Positions 11,140 to 26,622 of a stretch of DNA of 64,000 bases are shown piece after piece (the stretch's first letter is position 1; every line of letters begins with the position of its first letter). The notes beneath the pieces were generated by a model that saw only the letters and a program-made list of their open reading frames with translations, was not told the DNA's origin and ran no database searches. Location of the stretch: contig JAHLKC010000053.1 in the NCBI GenBank assembly GCA_025449115.1, positions 62,001 to 126,000 on the forward strand, written 5' to 3'. The translations under genes and the position numbers were made by a program. Source of the DNA: Chytridium lagenaria (lineage: Eukaryota > Chytridiomycota > Chytridiomycetes > Chytridiales > Chytridiaceae).

Positions 11140-12931
11140 TTTAATGCAAGAAGTTTATTAGCAAAGCGGATAATGTTGTTGTCGTTTATTGATATGGCTC
11201 AAAGCATCAGATTCTGTCTCCATGTAAGCAATAGAACTAATTTTTCTAAAAGCCCTTACAACAAAGTCGTAACCATTTGTAATCATCCATACTGTAGCCA
11301 GGCTGATGTTGCAATTCCATTTGCGCCAAAGGCTAGCTTTATTTCATCCAAGAAAGAAACAGATTTCTTGAGCAAAATTGTAAATCCTTCTCTCATGTTT
11401 GTTCTCTGGTTCTCAGGAGACTCGTTTCAAGCCACCAGTCTCTTCAAAACGGTTGATTCAATTTGAATAGTAGAGCAGCTCTTAGTAAAGATCTTTGCGA
11501 CCTTGGGGGCTTGAATCCAATGTAGTAGTGGGCATAAAGTGCGTGCATCTTTGTATTCTCTGATGCTTGATTACTGGAGATTTTACAACACTAATGCCAG
11601 TGTGGCAATACTTCTATGCAATGCCTAACAATTACGTTTGGTACCAATCTACAAGACCCTTTGCACAGCTCTTTTGTCTAAGCTGTGACCAAAGCAGTAC
11701 CAACATTTTAGTTGTACTTTCATGCACTCCCAGGTGGTGGAGCCATGCAGGACAAATCGCTCGCTTGAGAGGGAATTACTGTTGTGTATTTGCCTATCAT
11801 TTCCATAAGCATCAGGAGGATTAGGAAGGCTCACTCCAGAGCATGTCGCCCAATGTGCTATAGGGCCACTTTATAAGAGGAATAAAACAGGCCCATTCCA
11901 AGGTAGAGATATGTAGATGGACGGTGGTGTTAAATAAGCAATGTGGGTGGGATGACCATCCTTATAGGACATAATGATTTTTTATGAGGGACAGCTTCTC
12001 TCTCAGTTCATTAATATTCCAGCTGTAGCTCAAAGTGAAAGCTAATACAGGTGTAATTGAAACAATGCAAGCAACAACAAAAATGCTGTAAAACAATTAA
12101 TTTAACACATAATTACATGTTTACAAACAATGCCAAAGCTTCCTAAATGCAGAAAGAATTATTTACATTCTGCGACTTAGATATGGTAGACGCAATTGAA
12201 TAGCAGAGGTCTATATATAAAGAACACCAAGAGTTTGTGTGCTTACAGAGACTTACACAGGATACTAAGTCATCCCACTTACAATGATCTGACAACGCAA
12301 TAATTGTGAGACATATTTTTAGTAAATACTTGACAAACTGTAAAATAACTCACACCTTCGGTCGTTTGGCCGCTGAAGCTGCCAGGTTGCTGCATCGGAT
12401 TCTTCGCATCTATGAACTTATATAAAAAGAGAAAAAGAGAGGAAAAATGAGAGAAAAAGAGAAGGGGTATGCAAAAAATCTCACACTCGTCCTTAGATCT
12501 TTTCAAGGGGTTTTAATTTTTTTTGGAAGCTGTGTTTTGACCGAATCACGAAAGATTAGTCCTTCAGTGACTAATTTAATAGTTGCCATCGCACTTGAAC
12601 AGGCGAGCGGCAGTGTTCCATTTCATTAAAAGTCACTCGGAATTCGGCGTATTGTGTTGGTTTCTAACTTGGTAAGTCAGCAACTAACCCAGATTGGGAA
12701 ACAGCTTTATTAATGTTACTGTGTTTGTTTGCTCAGAATATCTAGGTTTCTAATGAAGATATGGGCAAATTTGGTTGACAGATACCCACTAAACCAACAA
12801 AGATAATCAAAAAGAACGACAGACGTTCCAACGGAGGGTCGATCAATTTCAAAAAAACAGAACGCGAAATAAAGGAAGTTCTCAATAAAGTGCCCCTCAT
12901 CCACATAACAAAAGAGATAAAAAACAAATAA
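11140..12931. other. Intergenic, gene-poor
   Basis: Short reading frames only, none recognised. The end nearest 12932 must hold the PDI 3' untranslated region. Nothing else can be supported. Confidence 0.4.
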
Positions 12932-15005
12932 TTAAAGCTCTGAATGGCTCTCAGTTGATCCAGCAAAAGATCCCAAAATGTTCTTCCGGATGCTGAAATC
13001 ATCGAGCTTCTCAACAGTAGTGGTTCCAGATCCTGCAATCTTGGTGAGACGTGCAGTTTCCTTGGCAACATAGCCATCGCCGTCTTTCTGAATCTTCTCC
13101 ATAACCTTGACGTAGTAGTTTGCGTACCTGAAAGAAATATGCAAATAAGTATGATAGACAGAAAAGGAAACAAGAGACTATGGAATACACTTACTTGCTG
13201 CTGTTTTGTGCCGTAACTTCCTTTTTCGCCTCCTCGATAACAGCGGTCCTGTCCGAAGGAGTGGAGAAAAACTTCTGTGCAAGGTTGTCAAGGGTGGCGA
13301 TCTTTCCAGCCTTCATGATGACAAAAAAGGTGTGAGTTTTTAATTGGGATAACGATATGCAATTCCGAAGAAAACACCAAAAAGCAAGCTATTACCTTGG
13401 GGCCGAGTCCACCACCAACAGTACGGTCGGTACCACAGTTCTCGTTCAGGAAGGTGATAAAGTCCTGCTCGGAACGTCCACCAGAGTACTCAACGGGCTC
13501 CTTGCCACCAGCGGGGAAAAACTACGGAAAGTCAAGTTAATCGCGATGATATATTAGGAAGAATAAGGTAGGCGCATGCACTAGTTTTATGGCCTATTTA
13601 AAAAAATGGTATGTTTACCTTGATCGTGGGGTATCCGGAAACGCCATAACGCTCACCGATCTCCTTTGCTTCCGTAGCGTCGAGGTTTGCGACAACACAC
13701 TTAAATTTATGTAAGCTTTCTTACATTTACATCTTAGAAAAACAGAACGTGGCAGATATGGCAAACATGTAGTAAAACTCACCTTTGTTTCGGTCGCAAA
13801 GGCGCGAGCAACTAAGCGCCATGTGAATTTATTCCAAAACGGAGCCGTCAGTATTCAGGAAAAAAAATATGTATTATACACGAGACGGTAAAAGTTAAAC
13901 CTACCCTTCTCGTAGTGGGAGCAAGGTTCTTGCAGTGTCCACACCTGTCATCAGTTTTTAGTATGGTAGCATAAAATCAAAATGAGAAAATATAACGTAC
14001 CAGGGAGCGTAGAACTCAACAAGTGTGTTCTTAGAAGTGTCGCCCTTAACCTCAGTGTCAAAGTTGGTCCCATCAAGAACTTTAACAAAGGTCTGGGCTT
14101 CTTAAGGTTGGCTCGAATACCTTAGTCCATGTTAGTTCAACAGAAGAAAACCGATGTCTTCTCACCAGACTTGTCTTGGATGAACTTAACGAAGGAGTCA
14201 AGGTCTCTACCGCCGTTGTAGTCTTCAGGCTTAGTTGAGCCCTTAGGGAACCTACATTACAAGTCAACCCCGACTCAAATAACCCACTTAGATTCCATCA
14301 CAAAACGCACCATTTCAAAGTGGGGAATCCTTGGATTCCGAACTTGGTTCCAAGCTCCTTGTGGGCGTCAGCATCAACCTTGGCGATGATCAAGTTCTTG
14401 TCCTTAGCGTAGAGATGTCCGAGCTCCTCGTAAATCTGCGAACATTTGGTCAGATGCATTCTTGAGTAAATAAGAAAGTTGAGCTTACGGGAGCGAGACT
14501 CTGTTTTCGTCATCGGAGAAAGGGTTTTCGTTAGAATATGATGACAAAGCATGTACCAGAAAACGCGAGTATTCTGGGTACAAACCTTGCAATGACCACA
14601 CCTAAGTTTAAGGAGTTAGACACTGAGTACAATCTCGTTGATTTCACTTACCACTATGTAAGCACGGAGACAGAAAGTAACAAGAATCGAATGAATGGTT
14701 AATTAACGTAAATGTAACGAAGCAATAGCGGGAACTCGCAATGAATCCTATTCAAATTACCGGGGCATAGAATTCCACAAGCGCATGCTTTGACCCGTCG
14801 ATGAACTAAATAAGAGGAAGGTCAGTCTTCTCTTGTGCAGCTCTTTGCATCAACTACTTCAGCTTCGCACCTGGCCAAAGTTCTTGGGGGTGAGGGTAAC
14901 GACGTCGCTGTCGTGATCATCATGAGAGTGCCCATGGTGACCGTGGTCGCCGTGTGCAAAGGCAAGAGCGACGAATCCAAAGACCACAGCAAAGACTGCT
15001 CGCAT
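12932..15005 (-). CDS. Protein disulfide isomerase, two thioredoxin domains plus ERp29-type C-terminal domain
   Basis: ER foldase that forms and reshuffles disulfides. The ATG at 15005 opens a signal peptide (MRAVFAVVFGFVALAFA) followed by a His/Asp-rich stretch. Two thioredoxin domains each carry WCGHCK; the C-terminal part fits the helical ERp29 domain; the last residues HSEL resemble an HDEL-type ER-retention signal. The order matches fungal ERp38/TigA and plant PDI-D. Exons, 5' to 3': 15005-14871, 14805-14761, 14653-14652 (2 bases), 14601-14586, 14500-14489 (12 bases), 14435-14311, 14251-14166, 14100-14001, 13944 to 13905 or 13901, 13811-13783, 13699-13619, 13521-13396, 13310-13195, 13137-12932. 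In the second domain a base seems missing near 13911 (expected PTYEK); the frame also closes if a donor 4 bases downstream is used. An upstream in-frame ATG exists at 15059, but the signal peptide favours 15005. Confidence 0.93.
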
Positions 15006-15477
15006 AGTATTGAGGTTCAAGTTTTGTTGAGGATGAATTTTTTTCAGACAAAATTCCACGTAGGAAAAGGAGGATGGCTGTCCGCAAATGCTAGTGTTGA
15101 ACTTGATTAGGGAGAACGATGGTGCTTACCACTTCAGCACTATTTTGGCATACTCCACGAGAAATTGAATCTTTAATAACAATACTCTGTGGAGCTGAAC
15201 GCATCCAGGATGTCAAAAGTTTTGCTTTGGAGAAATAGCTGTCTCGTAACTTGGTGGACGTCGTTCTCGATGAGCAAGAATCTGTATCGCGTTTTCTTGC
15301 TGATTAACTCCGGCTTGTGAGGCCATTAGCAACCAACCAGGAGTCTGATGATAAATATCAAGAGCATTTATTATTTATTTACTCGAAGTTATTATTTACT
15401 GCACGTAAAAAGCATTTATATTTGTGAAACATCGCATTCGCATTCAGACTTCTTTGACTGAACAAGCGTCAAACGAA

Positions 15478-17593
15478 ATGGCCTCAAACGTCACTGTAGA
15501 GCTGGAGGGCGAGCCTCTAAAGAAGGTCTCCCTGAAGACCACTCCTGCAATGTCCCTTAAGTCTATCGTCGATGCGGCATGCACAAAGCTCAAGCTTCCC
15601 AGTCCAGACTCTTTCTCACTTAAATATCAACGCAACATGCTCGACCTTTCCCTCTCTGTCCGATTTGCAAACTTACCAGCCGGCGCAAAGTTGTTCCTCG
15701 TGAAGGGAAGAACTCCTGGTGGTGGTGGGCTGATGGTGCTCCTCTTAGGGTACCCGAGGTGGATATTGCCCTGCAGGTGGAGGAGGGTGGCCGATATGTT
15801 GGAAAGTTTAAGGTCACGTCGTCGTTGTGGATATTCTCAAATTCTTTGAGGATAGGGAAAAGTGCGTGTACCTTTCCATCACTTAATTCGATCTTTATTC
15901 TCCTTCAATGCAAGTGTGCGCTTGAGCGTATCCCATTTAACCGTTTATGAGCACAGAGTCAACCTAACGATGAAAACCGCACCAGCTCCAGGTGCAACCT
16001 CGCCGTTCAAGATCGGAAAACCCAAGCCTGACATCTTCCTCATGCCCGCAGTTGTACTCATGAACAAAGAGGTGGGGAAGGGGACATTTCACGTTTGCAT
16101 GGCGACTTTGACTCAACAAAACCTTAGGTATCCACCATTGAAAGTTTAAGGAGCACCACGTTAAAGGATACGGGTTTACTCACTGGGAATTGCTGTCATG
16201 CGTCTTTTGTACCGCCCCACTGAAAAAAACTCTTGCCGATATGGAAGAACTGTTAAAGGAAGCTCCCAAATCGGCTACGCCAACCCCTGAAGTTCCCCGC
16301 GCCGACCCCACAACCTCCCAAACCAGGTTCGACGATGCTGATAGAATGACAGGAGCTCACCGTTTGGCTTTTGTATAGAACCCGTTGATAAGGAGCCTGA
16401 ACCATCGAAGTCCATCGCGCCCGCGATCCAGACCCCTGCCGTGGTTGCCCCAAAGGTAGTTTCTGCCGCCTTAAGCTCGGCGCCCGTCACTTTGAAAGAA
16501 GATATAACTTCGCCTGTCGAAGAGGTGTGCATTTGTGACTTTTTTTTACTGGCTTTAATTTGTATTCTTACGAATAGGCTGACCGCGGTGTTAAACTCTT
16601 TCGTCCCACGGCAAATGATATCGGACCTCAATCAAGTAAGATATATTACTTGATCAGGACTTCTTGTTTGACATGAAATAATTGACATAATGCCTTTTTT
16701 GTTGTAGTTGAACTACCCGATTCATTCTTTGAGCTGACGCCAAATGAATTGAAAATGATGATAAAGCTGCACAACTCTCGCTCAAAGGCACTCGAGGACG
16801 CGCCATTGATGACAAAGGCAATGAGGGACCGGGAAGAGCAATTGAGAAAGTCAAAATATCCTAAGGTTGGGAATTTATCAATGTCTTCATGGTATATTAA
16901 CCCTTTGATGATGCAGACCATGATTCGTGTAAAGTTTCCGAATAGACTTGTTCTTCAGGCAACATTTCTTTCAGACGAAACAAGTAAACTTGTATAAGTT
17001 CATTGATGATACTGACGTAAAATAGTTGGTGCTCTTTACGAATTTGTTCGGAGCTCCTTAAGAAATCCTTCAAGTAAATTCACCCCTCTACACGACTCCT
17101 CCACTCGAAAACCTTAAAGATCTAAAGCAAACCATGTGGACTGGAAAGTTGGCACCGGCTAGTTTGGTATACCTTCGATGGGAAGAAGACGAAGCTGGTT
17201 AGTCTAGCTTACCATTTTATGCTACTGTTTGGCTGATGAACCACAGGCGAACCTTTTCTCAAGGACGAGTTGCTGGATAAATCTGAGGAAATACCAAAAG
17301 TGGATATTGACATAAGCATGGTGGAGCAGGCGCTTTGGACCATGAAGGGGGATACCAAGATGGGTGAGGTACCTGTCGAAGCCTCATCGAAGGTGGTGAG
17401 TAATAGGAACGATATAATTGCTGGAGGTTCGATGTCGTCGTCGTATAGCGCCGAGAGAGAGCCAGCTCCAAAAAAATTGCCCAAGGTAAACATGGATGTT
17501 ATAATACTTCGCTATATATTTCTTTTTTTATTGCTCTTAATGGGTTAATCTGTTCTATCTATGCAGTGGTTTAAAATCGGCAAGAAGAACTGA
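15478..17593 (+). CDS. ASPSCR1: TUG/ASPL-like UBX-domain protein (Cdc48/p97 cofactor), frame-slipped
   Basis: Adaptor of the AAA ATPase Cdc48/p97. The start MASNVTVEL leads into a TUG-UBL1 ubiquitin-like domain. A second UBL-like part (about 15960-16220), the block FELTPNELKMMI (about 16731) and ALEDAPLMTKAMR (about 16790), then a UBX-like fold with MIRVKFPNRLVLQ (about 16919), and the terminal PKWFKIGKKN are the TUG family order. Exons: 15478-15861, 15915-16071, 16128-16524, 16578-16635, 16708-16865, 16917-16983, 17026-17197, 17247-17485, 17567-17593. As read, the frame slips about five times, near 15730, 15829, 16216, 16370 and 17082, almost all at short homopolymers; restoring one base at each brings back the family sequence. 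I read this as sequencing error, though a pseudogene is possible. Confidence 0.85.
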
Positions 17594-17652
17594 AGTTATC
17601 TCAATTCGTGTTTAAATAAATTTTTCGAGGGAAAAGAGAGAAAACTGTTGAC

Positions 17653-18075
17653 ATGCCTTTTCTCTCTCATCGTCTGAGGGACAGGATCGCTCGCTTCATC
17701 ATTGCAGAGAGGGAGCCCGAGAGGCAGTCCCTCCGTCTGGTGGCAAAGGATAAGAATGTGCCTCTCATGACTAGGCTTAAGGCATCGCTGGAGCTTCAAA
17801 AATTTCCGAGATACAGCAGACCCAATGCTGTTCACAACCGCTGCATCGAATCTGGAAAGACAAGAGTAGGTTTTCGACATTGGATTCCATCGGCTGGCCA
17901 CTTTTAATGTCCTCCTGTCTGAAACAGAGAAGATTCGCTCTCGGTGCATGCTTTTTTCTAACATTATGGGTCTGTTTAGGGATACATCTCCGCTTTCAAG
18001 CTCAGCAAGATCGTTTTCAGAGATAAAGCTTTGTCTGGAGAGCTTCCTGGAGTCCGCAAGAGCACCTGGGGTTAA
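17653..18075 (+). CDS. Mitochondrial small-subunit ribosomal protein uS14m
   Basis: Small basic protein of the mitochondrial ribosome. Two exons, 17653-17865 and 17980-18075, separated by a GTAGGT...TTTAG intron. Exon 1 ends in NRCIESGKTR, exon 2 reads FKLSKIVFRDKALSGELPGV and ends KSTWG. The RC-x-x-(S/T)G-(K/R)-x-R motif and the PGV-x-K-x-x-W tail mark the S14 family (yeast Mrp2). The zinc-binding Cys pairs of some bacterial S14 are absent, as usual for the mitochondrial form. Length is near 103 residues, typical. It starts 59 bases after the UBX gene stop on the same strand, leaving little room for a separate promoter. Confidence 0.9.
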
Positions 18076-18649
18076 TCTGTTTTTTCATCACCTACTTCCA
18101 ACCCGCTGCGAATTTCGAACGGCCATGTCATTCGACGGATCTTAGGCCTTTCCAACCCCTGTACGATCCTACCTTCCCTATCTCCCGCATTCTAGAAAAC
18201 CCGATACCTGTATTTTATGCATCGAAACTGCAATTGATTATTTACCGCTGATACATGTACTTTTCCATAAAGCTTTTGAGTTTTTTTTTTCCGCAATTGC
18301 TTCGTCGCCAAACTTTAGACTTATAAAGACACACACTGCATACATAAGTATTCATAAGTATTCGTTCAAATGTGTATCGATTTAAGGACAAAGGCGAAAC
18401 AGAGCATGAGGCAGTAATCCTACCTACGTACGTGGGTCTAAGCACTCGCGCTTGTGATGATGGGGACTTGGCTACCTGGCCTGAAAAAGCTTGAGTATAT
18501 AGTGTGAAAAAAGACGAATCTCTTGTGAGCGCACGCGCTTCGTTCCGGTGGTGGCTACTCTACCTCTAGTGCCATACACGTTCTGTATGTCCAGAGGATC
18601 AAGGTGAGCCAGGGCAGCGATGCCACCAGAAAATTTATAACTTCAAAAA
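18076..18649. other. Intergenic: uS14m 3' end and COG8 promoter
   Basis: About 570 bases without a supportable gene. Nothing specific recognised. Confidence 0.4.
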
Positions 18650-20863
18650 ATGACTGATCCCAACAACGTTGACGATGCTCCATCTCCCCTTCCCTCCACA
18701 TCCAATAGCATGACAAAGGCATCCCAACCAGCCCCATCTGATGATATTATCACTGATTTTCCTCGTCGGAGGTCGTCTGCAGCCGGCCACTCTTCCTCAA
18801 CACGCGGGGCATGATCTCCTCATCTCCATGCTCGTCTCCTCATCGACCCCCATCTCTACAACCAAATCCCTCGCCTCCCCGACTTCCGCCGCAACACCTT
18901 TTGATAGTTCATTGCCGTCTGAACGTCGCAACTCCCTTTCTCGATTTTCTTAGACGCCCAAGCGTCCCCGCTATCAAAGCGAGAAGCAAATGTTGTTTCG
19001 ACTCATTCCCTATCCTGGTCCATATTTCGTGACCCAGAATACATCGCCTACCTGGATCATCTCACCTCCTCCTCCCTCGACCACCTTCAGCGTCAGCCGG
19101 TCCATCTCCTGCAAGAATCTACTACTATCAACTCCCAACTCGCATCCCTTGCCTATACTGAACACCGGCTCCTTCCTTAACGCCAATGCCTGTTCCCGCT
19201 CCATTCGCTCCACCTTTGACGGTCTAGACTCCCGCATAGAATCCCTTCAAAGCTCTCTTACATCTCTTCAAACCTCTTGCAAAACCTTTGAAAGCTCTGC
19301 CACTCCCATCCTCTCCTCCCGCAAACACATCGCCATCGTCCTCAACCAACACCCAAAACTCCTCGACATTCTTGAAATTCCGCAACTCATTGACACATTC
19401 ATTCGAAACGGGTATTACGAGGAAGCCATGGAACTTCAGGTACACGTCGGTCGTCTTCTTTTAAGACACCCGGATATACCTATTCTTAAAACAATGGCTC
19501 AAGACGTTCATGACGCTATGCAAATCATGCTTACCCAACTCGTCTCTCTTCTTCGCGGAACCTCCAAACTTCCCATGAGTATCAGAGTGATAGGCTACCT
19601 CCGCCGCATGGAAGCTTTCCCGGAACCCGAGTCCGTCTCGTCTTTTTGAAACAAAAGGACGCGTACCTTTCCACACTTCTCAGTGAAATTGGGGATGTTC
19701 AAGGTGTTGAGTACATGAAGAAATATATTGAGGTCTTGCGTGAACATCTTTTTGACATCATCACGCAATATAAGACCATTTTCTCGGATACGCAGAAGCG
19801 TCACAATCGTCTTTGCTAATGACCGCTGAATCGACACCACATGCCACTATGTCGATTTTGTCGAGCTACGCGGTTCATCGCGTCACTCTATTTCGGGATG
19901 AGCTTGAACGCAATCTTCGGACGTCAACGACGCCAACGCCGTGCACAGTCTATTGACGCAAACCATGTATTTTGGTGCATCCCTGGGGCGTGTTGGCGTT
20001 GACTTTCGTGATATTGTCGCAACCTTGTTTGAGGAGGCCGTGATACGGCTCTTCCTCACAGCTGTCAATGAAGGCGTTGAGGCCTTTGTAAATACTGTGA
20101 TGCGAGTGATGGACGAGGATGGGTGTTAACGAAGCGTATACGGGAGTCGACGCCTCGAACGTCGACGAGTTACGTTGTAGTGCAGCCGCCGGGGAAGCTG
20201 ATGGCGTACCCAGCGCTGGCGAGACTTGTGAATGGGTTTTTTGGGGCGGTTTAATGTTGTGAGAGTTGTTGCTATGAGAGGGCTGTTCAGAGGGGTTTGT
20301 GGGGGGGTTGTTAAAGGGCTTTTGAGGTGTTTAGAAGCTTTGGGGAGATGTGGAGAACGGATTGGGGGTGGACGGAGGAGGGGATCTGTGGTATCGCCTA
20401 CGGTTGGTGACGGAGAAGCTGGTGAATTTGGGGAAGTCTGTGGGATTTATGTGGATGTAGTTGTGGGATGTGTGATGGATGGTGTTGGAAAATATTTGGG
20501 GATTTGGGGGTTGAAGAGGAGGTTGTGAGGGTTGTAGATGGGAGCGGGGTTGAGGTTAGTGCCAGGGTTAAGGATGTGCAGGCGAGAGCAAGAACTGTTT
20601 TGGCGAGGTTTTTGCCAGTTGTTGGGGCTAGCGCGAGGAGACGATCGAGCGTTGCGCTAGCGAAGGAGAATAATGTTGCTGAAGAGAAGGTGGTGGTGGA
20701 GGAGGGGAAGTTGGAAGAGGGAGAAGATGGGAAGAGTGCGGATGTTGAGGGTGATGATCTTTTGGTGGGTGATGCAATGGAGCCGGAGAAAAGGCCGATT
20801 ACTTCTGTCGAAGAAGTGGCGATTGCAGTTGAGACGGGGGTGTTAAAGGAAAAACGCGCTTGA
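18650..20863 (+). CDS. COG8: COG8 (Dor1-like), conserved oligomeric Golgi complex subunit, frame-slipped
   Basis: Subunit of the COG tethering complex for retrograde traffic within the Golgi. After a Ser/Pro-rich N-terminus, the frame starting about 19027 reads DPEYIAYLDHLTSSSLDHL, the Dor1 signature; a long helical block follows with LDSRIESLQSSL, LDILEIPQLIDTFIRNGYY (about 19360), EEAMELQVHVGRLL and QLVSLLRGTSKLPMS. Later frames give QTMYFGASLGRVGVDFR (about 19965), KLMAYPALARLVNGFF (about 20197) and an acidic tail ending EKRA at 20863. No intron is needed. At least six single-base frame shifts (near 18808, 18955, 19027, 19170, 19630, 19815 and others) separate these blocks, but their order and spacing are right. 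Either uncorrected indels or a decayed gene. Confidence 0.8.
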
Positions 20864-21506
20864 ATTGGATATCGAAGATGATACGTAATGAGGGGGGCGA
20901 TGTCTGTTTCCTCTCAAGGATTACATATCGCTGAGATTCTACCGCGCGATGTGTACATTTACGAGTTTTTTTCTCAAATTATTATTGCTTCTGGTACTGT
21001 GGAGGGTGTTTAGGGTACCTTTTTTTTTTTTTAATCCGTTATGTTTTCTGTTCTCCCTCCATGTTTCTCAACCGGTTTTTACCATGCTTCGATCCCGCTC
21101 TCGTCACTATTATTTGTTTTTCTCTCTTCTGCGTTTTGATTGCTTTTTAATTGTTCTCAAACCTCTTTTTGTTTTTTTCCACCCACATATTTTGCCTCTA
21201 GTATATAAACTACTCTTAGACGGTTGATCTAATACTTTCTACATTGAGTGTAGATCATGAGCCTATGATATAAAAAAACAAACTTTAAAACGAAAGAAAA
21301 AACATATTGACCTGCGGACCATTTTTTAAAAGCACGTTTTGACGCACAAGAATGACGCGTCGAGTGAAGTCGATCCTGTTCGACCTTCTTATAGTCCATG
21401 CAATCGAAATTTCTCGGTCTGACAAACCTTGCACTTTCTTCTTTCACTTCACCACACGCGATCCCCTTGCCCTTCTTTGCACCTGTCCCAGCTAGACATA
21501 TCAGCC
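20864..21506. other. Intergenic: COG8 3' region and SOD promoter
   Basis: About 640 bases, T-rich. No gene supported. Confidence 0.4.
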
Positions 21507-22813
21507 ATGCTCGTCAACACCTTCAAGCGGTTCGCTACCTCGTCGCGCGTCACTTCTATTGCCGCCCTCTCTGGCGTCAGGGGGAAGCACACTCTTCCTG
21601 ATCTCCCTTACGACTACAATGCGGTGAGTGTGTTGAGAAGTCTGTAGTGTACAAGTGTCAAATTCATTTCTTTCTCTTACTCTCTGCCCTTCGTTGAGCA
21701 TACGCGCTGACACTCTTTCAATCCCTATTATGTGATCGCTGAACATCCACTTCTGTCAGCTCGAGCCCTACATCTCCGGTAAGCATTCTTGTCGAGGAGA
21801 AATGGCATGACACTCATATTACTTTGTTTTTAGCCGAGATCATGCAGATTCACCATGCCAAGCACCACCAAACCTACGTCACCAACTTGAATGTTGCAGA
21901 GGAAAAGCTTGCTGAAGCTGTTCACAAGAACGACACTGGGGCTGTGCTTGCTTTGAACTCAGCTTTGAATTTCAACTATGGAGGTGAGTTTGAGAGGAGC
22001 TTCGTTTTGTATTAATATTGACCATACGTTTTGTTTGTAGGTCATGTTAACCACAGGTGAGCGGTTTTCGGATGTAAATGGATATTGATTGTGCATGTTT
22101 TTGGATTTGCTATTTTCTTTCAGCATCTTTTGGAAGAACCTTGCACCGCAAAAGGAGGGTGGTGGTGACCTTACCAAGGGTAAGCATTCACTCAATCCCA
22201 GCCCTTGGCGTGTATTTGTTTCGCAATAATTTTGGCAGATGCCTGACATCATTCGACCCACAGGTGTTCTCCTCTCGGCCATTCAAAAGGACTTTGGAAA
22301 CCTTGATGACTTTATCAGCAAATTCAACGCTTCTACTGTCGCTGTTCAGGGATCCGGATGGGGATGGCTCGTAAGTCCCTTTTTTTGAGAGAGTTTTAAG
22401 TAAGCGATAATCTAAAATGAGAGATAGGTTTACAACAAGGTCTCAAAGAAGCTTGAGATTACTACCACCGCCAACCAAAACCCCATTACTGGTGAGATGC
22501 CACTATAATATCCTTAGCTTATTTCTGCTTAAATGTTTCTGGGGAGTCGGACTGACATTCTGGCTTGTTTCTCATTCTGCAGGGCCCCTCGTTCCCCTTC
22601 TTGGCATCGACGTTTGGGAGCACGTGAGTATTCTCTTATTATTTTTTCGGGACCCACATACTGTCAACAATCTAATCGCATTTAATCTAATTCCAAATGC
22701 AGGCTTACTATCTTCAATACAAGAACGTCCGCCCCGACTACCTTAAGGCTGTTTGGGAGGTTGTTAACTGGAAAGACGTGACTTCACGCTACGTTGTCGC
22801 CACCCAGCACTAA
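21507..22813 (+). CDS. SOD2: Mitochondrial Fe/Mn superoxide dismutase
   Basis: Converts superoxide to hydrogen peroxide and oxygen in the mitochondrial matrix. The ATG at 21507 opens a basic, Ser-rich presequence ([15 protein letters not shown]). Metal ligands are in place: the His of [12 protein letters not shown], the His of GGHVNHSIFW, and the Asp and His of DVWEHAYYLQY. The tail is WEVVNWKDV. Nine exons: 21507-21623, 21760-21778, 21834-21983, 22041-22056 (16 bases), 22124-22179, 22264-22370, 22428-22491, 22583-22623, 22703-22813. No frame break. Family features suggest the Mn form, but metal choice cannot be fixed by eye. Confidence 0.96.
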
Positions 22814-23175
22814 ATAGCTTGCTTGGAGACCGCATATGCTGAGGAAGGTTATTTGCACGAAGCATTGGGATAAGCTGAAAAATCAACCCCTTGCTACCGC
22901 GAATGTTCGCAATAAAACTATACAAGCAATGCAGAACCTTACAAATTGTTTGAATTCGAATGTGCCTTTTCCCATCCCGACTTACCTATGGGTTATGGGT
23001 AGGGCAAGACATGATGTCGTCATGTCGTCACAGCCTCTCGCGTGACAAGTTCCACTCCTGTTTTGTGCGCCGGTTTCGAATTTCAAACTTGATCTCCCAT
23101 CACCTCAACTCACTATAAGCTGGGATCATACATCCGTCTTCCACCCGTTACCCTCTCGACGACACCGTCTTAATC
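22814..23175. other. Intergenic between SOD2 and HOG1
   Basis: About 360 bases. No coding signal; presumably the HOG1 promoter. Confidence 0.4.
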
Positions 23176-26448
<3,273 letters not shown>

Positions 26449-26622
26449 CGATTAGTACCTTCGTGAATAAACCTTTACCTCCATCATTGAAAACAATAAC
26501 GAGCCATTCTGCATTTTCTGTGGTTTCTTGAACTTATTAGAGTTAGGACCTTTGTACGACCATATTTTATTTTAAATCGAAGGAGACATGAGAGATAAGG
26601 ACCAACGAGTGTGGCGAACATC

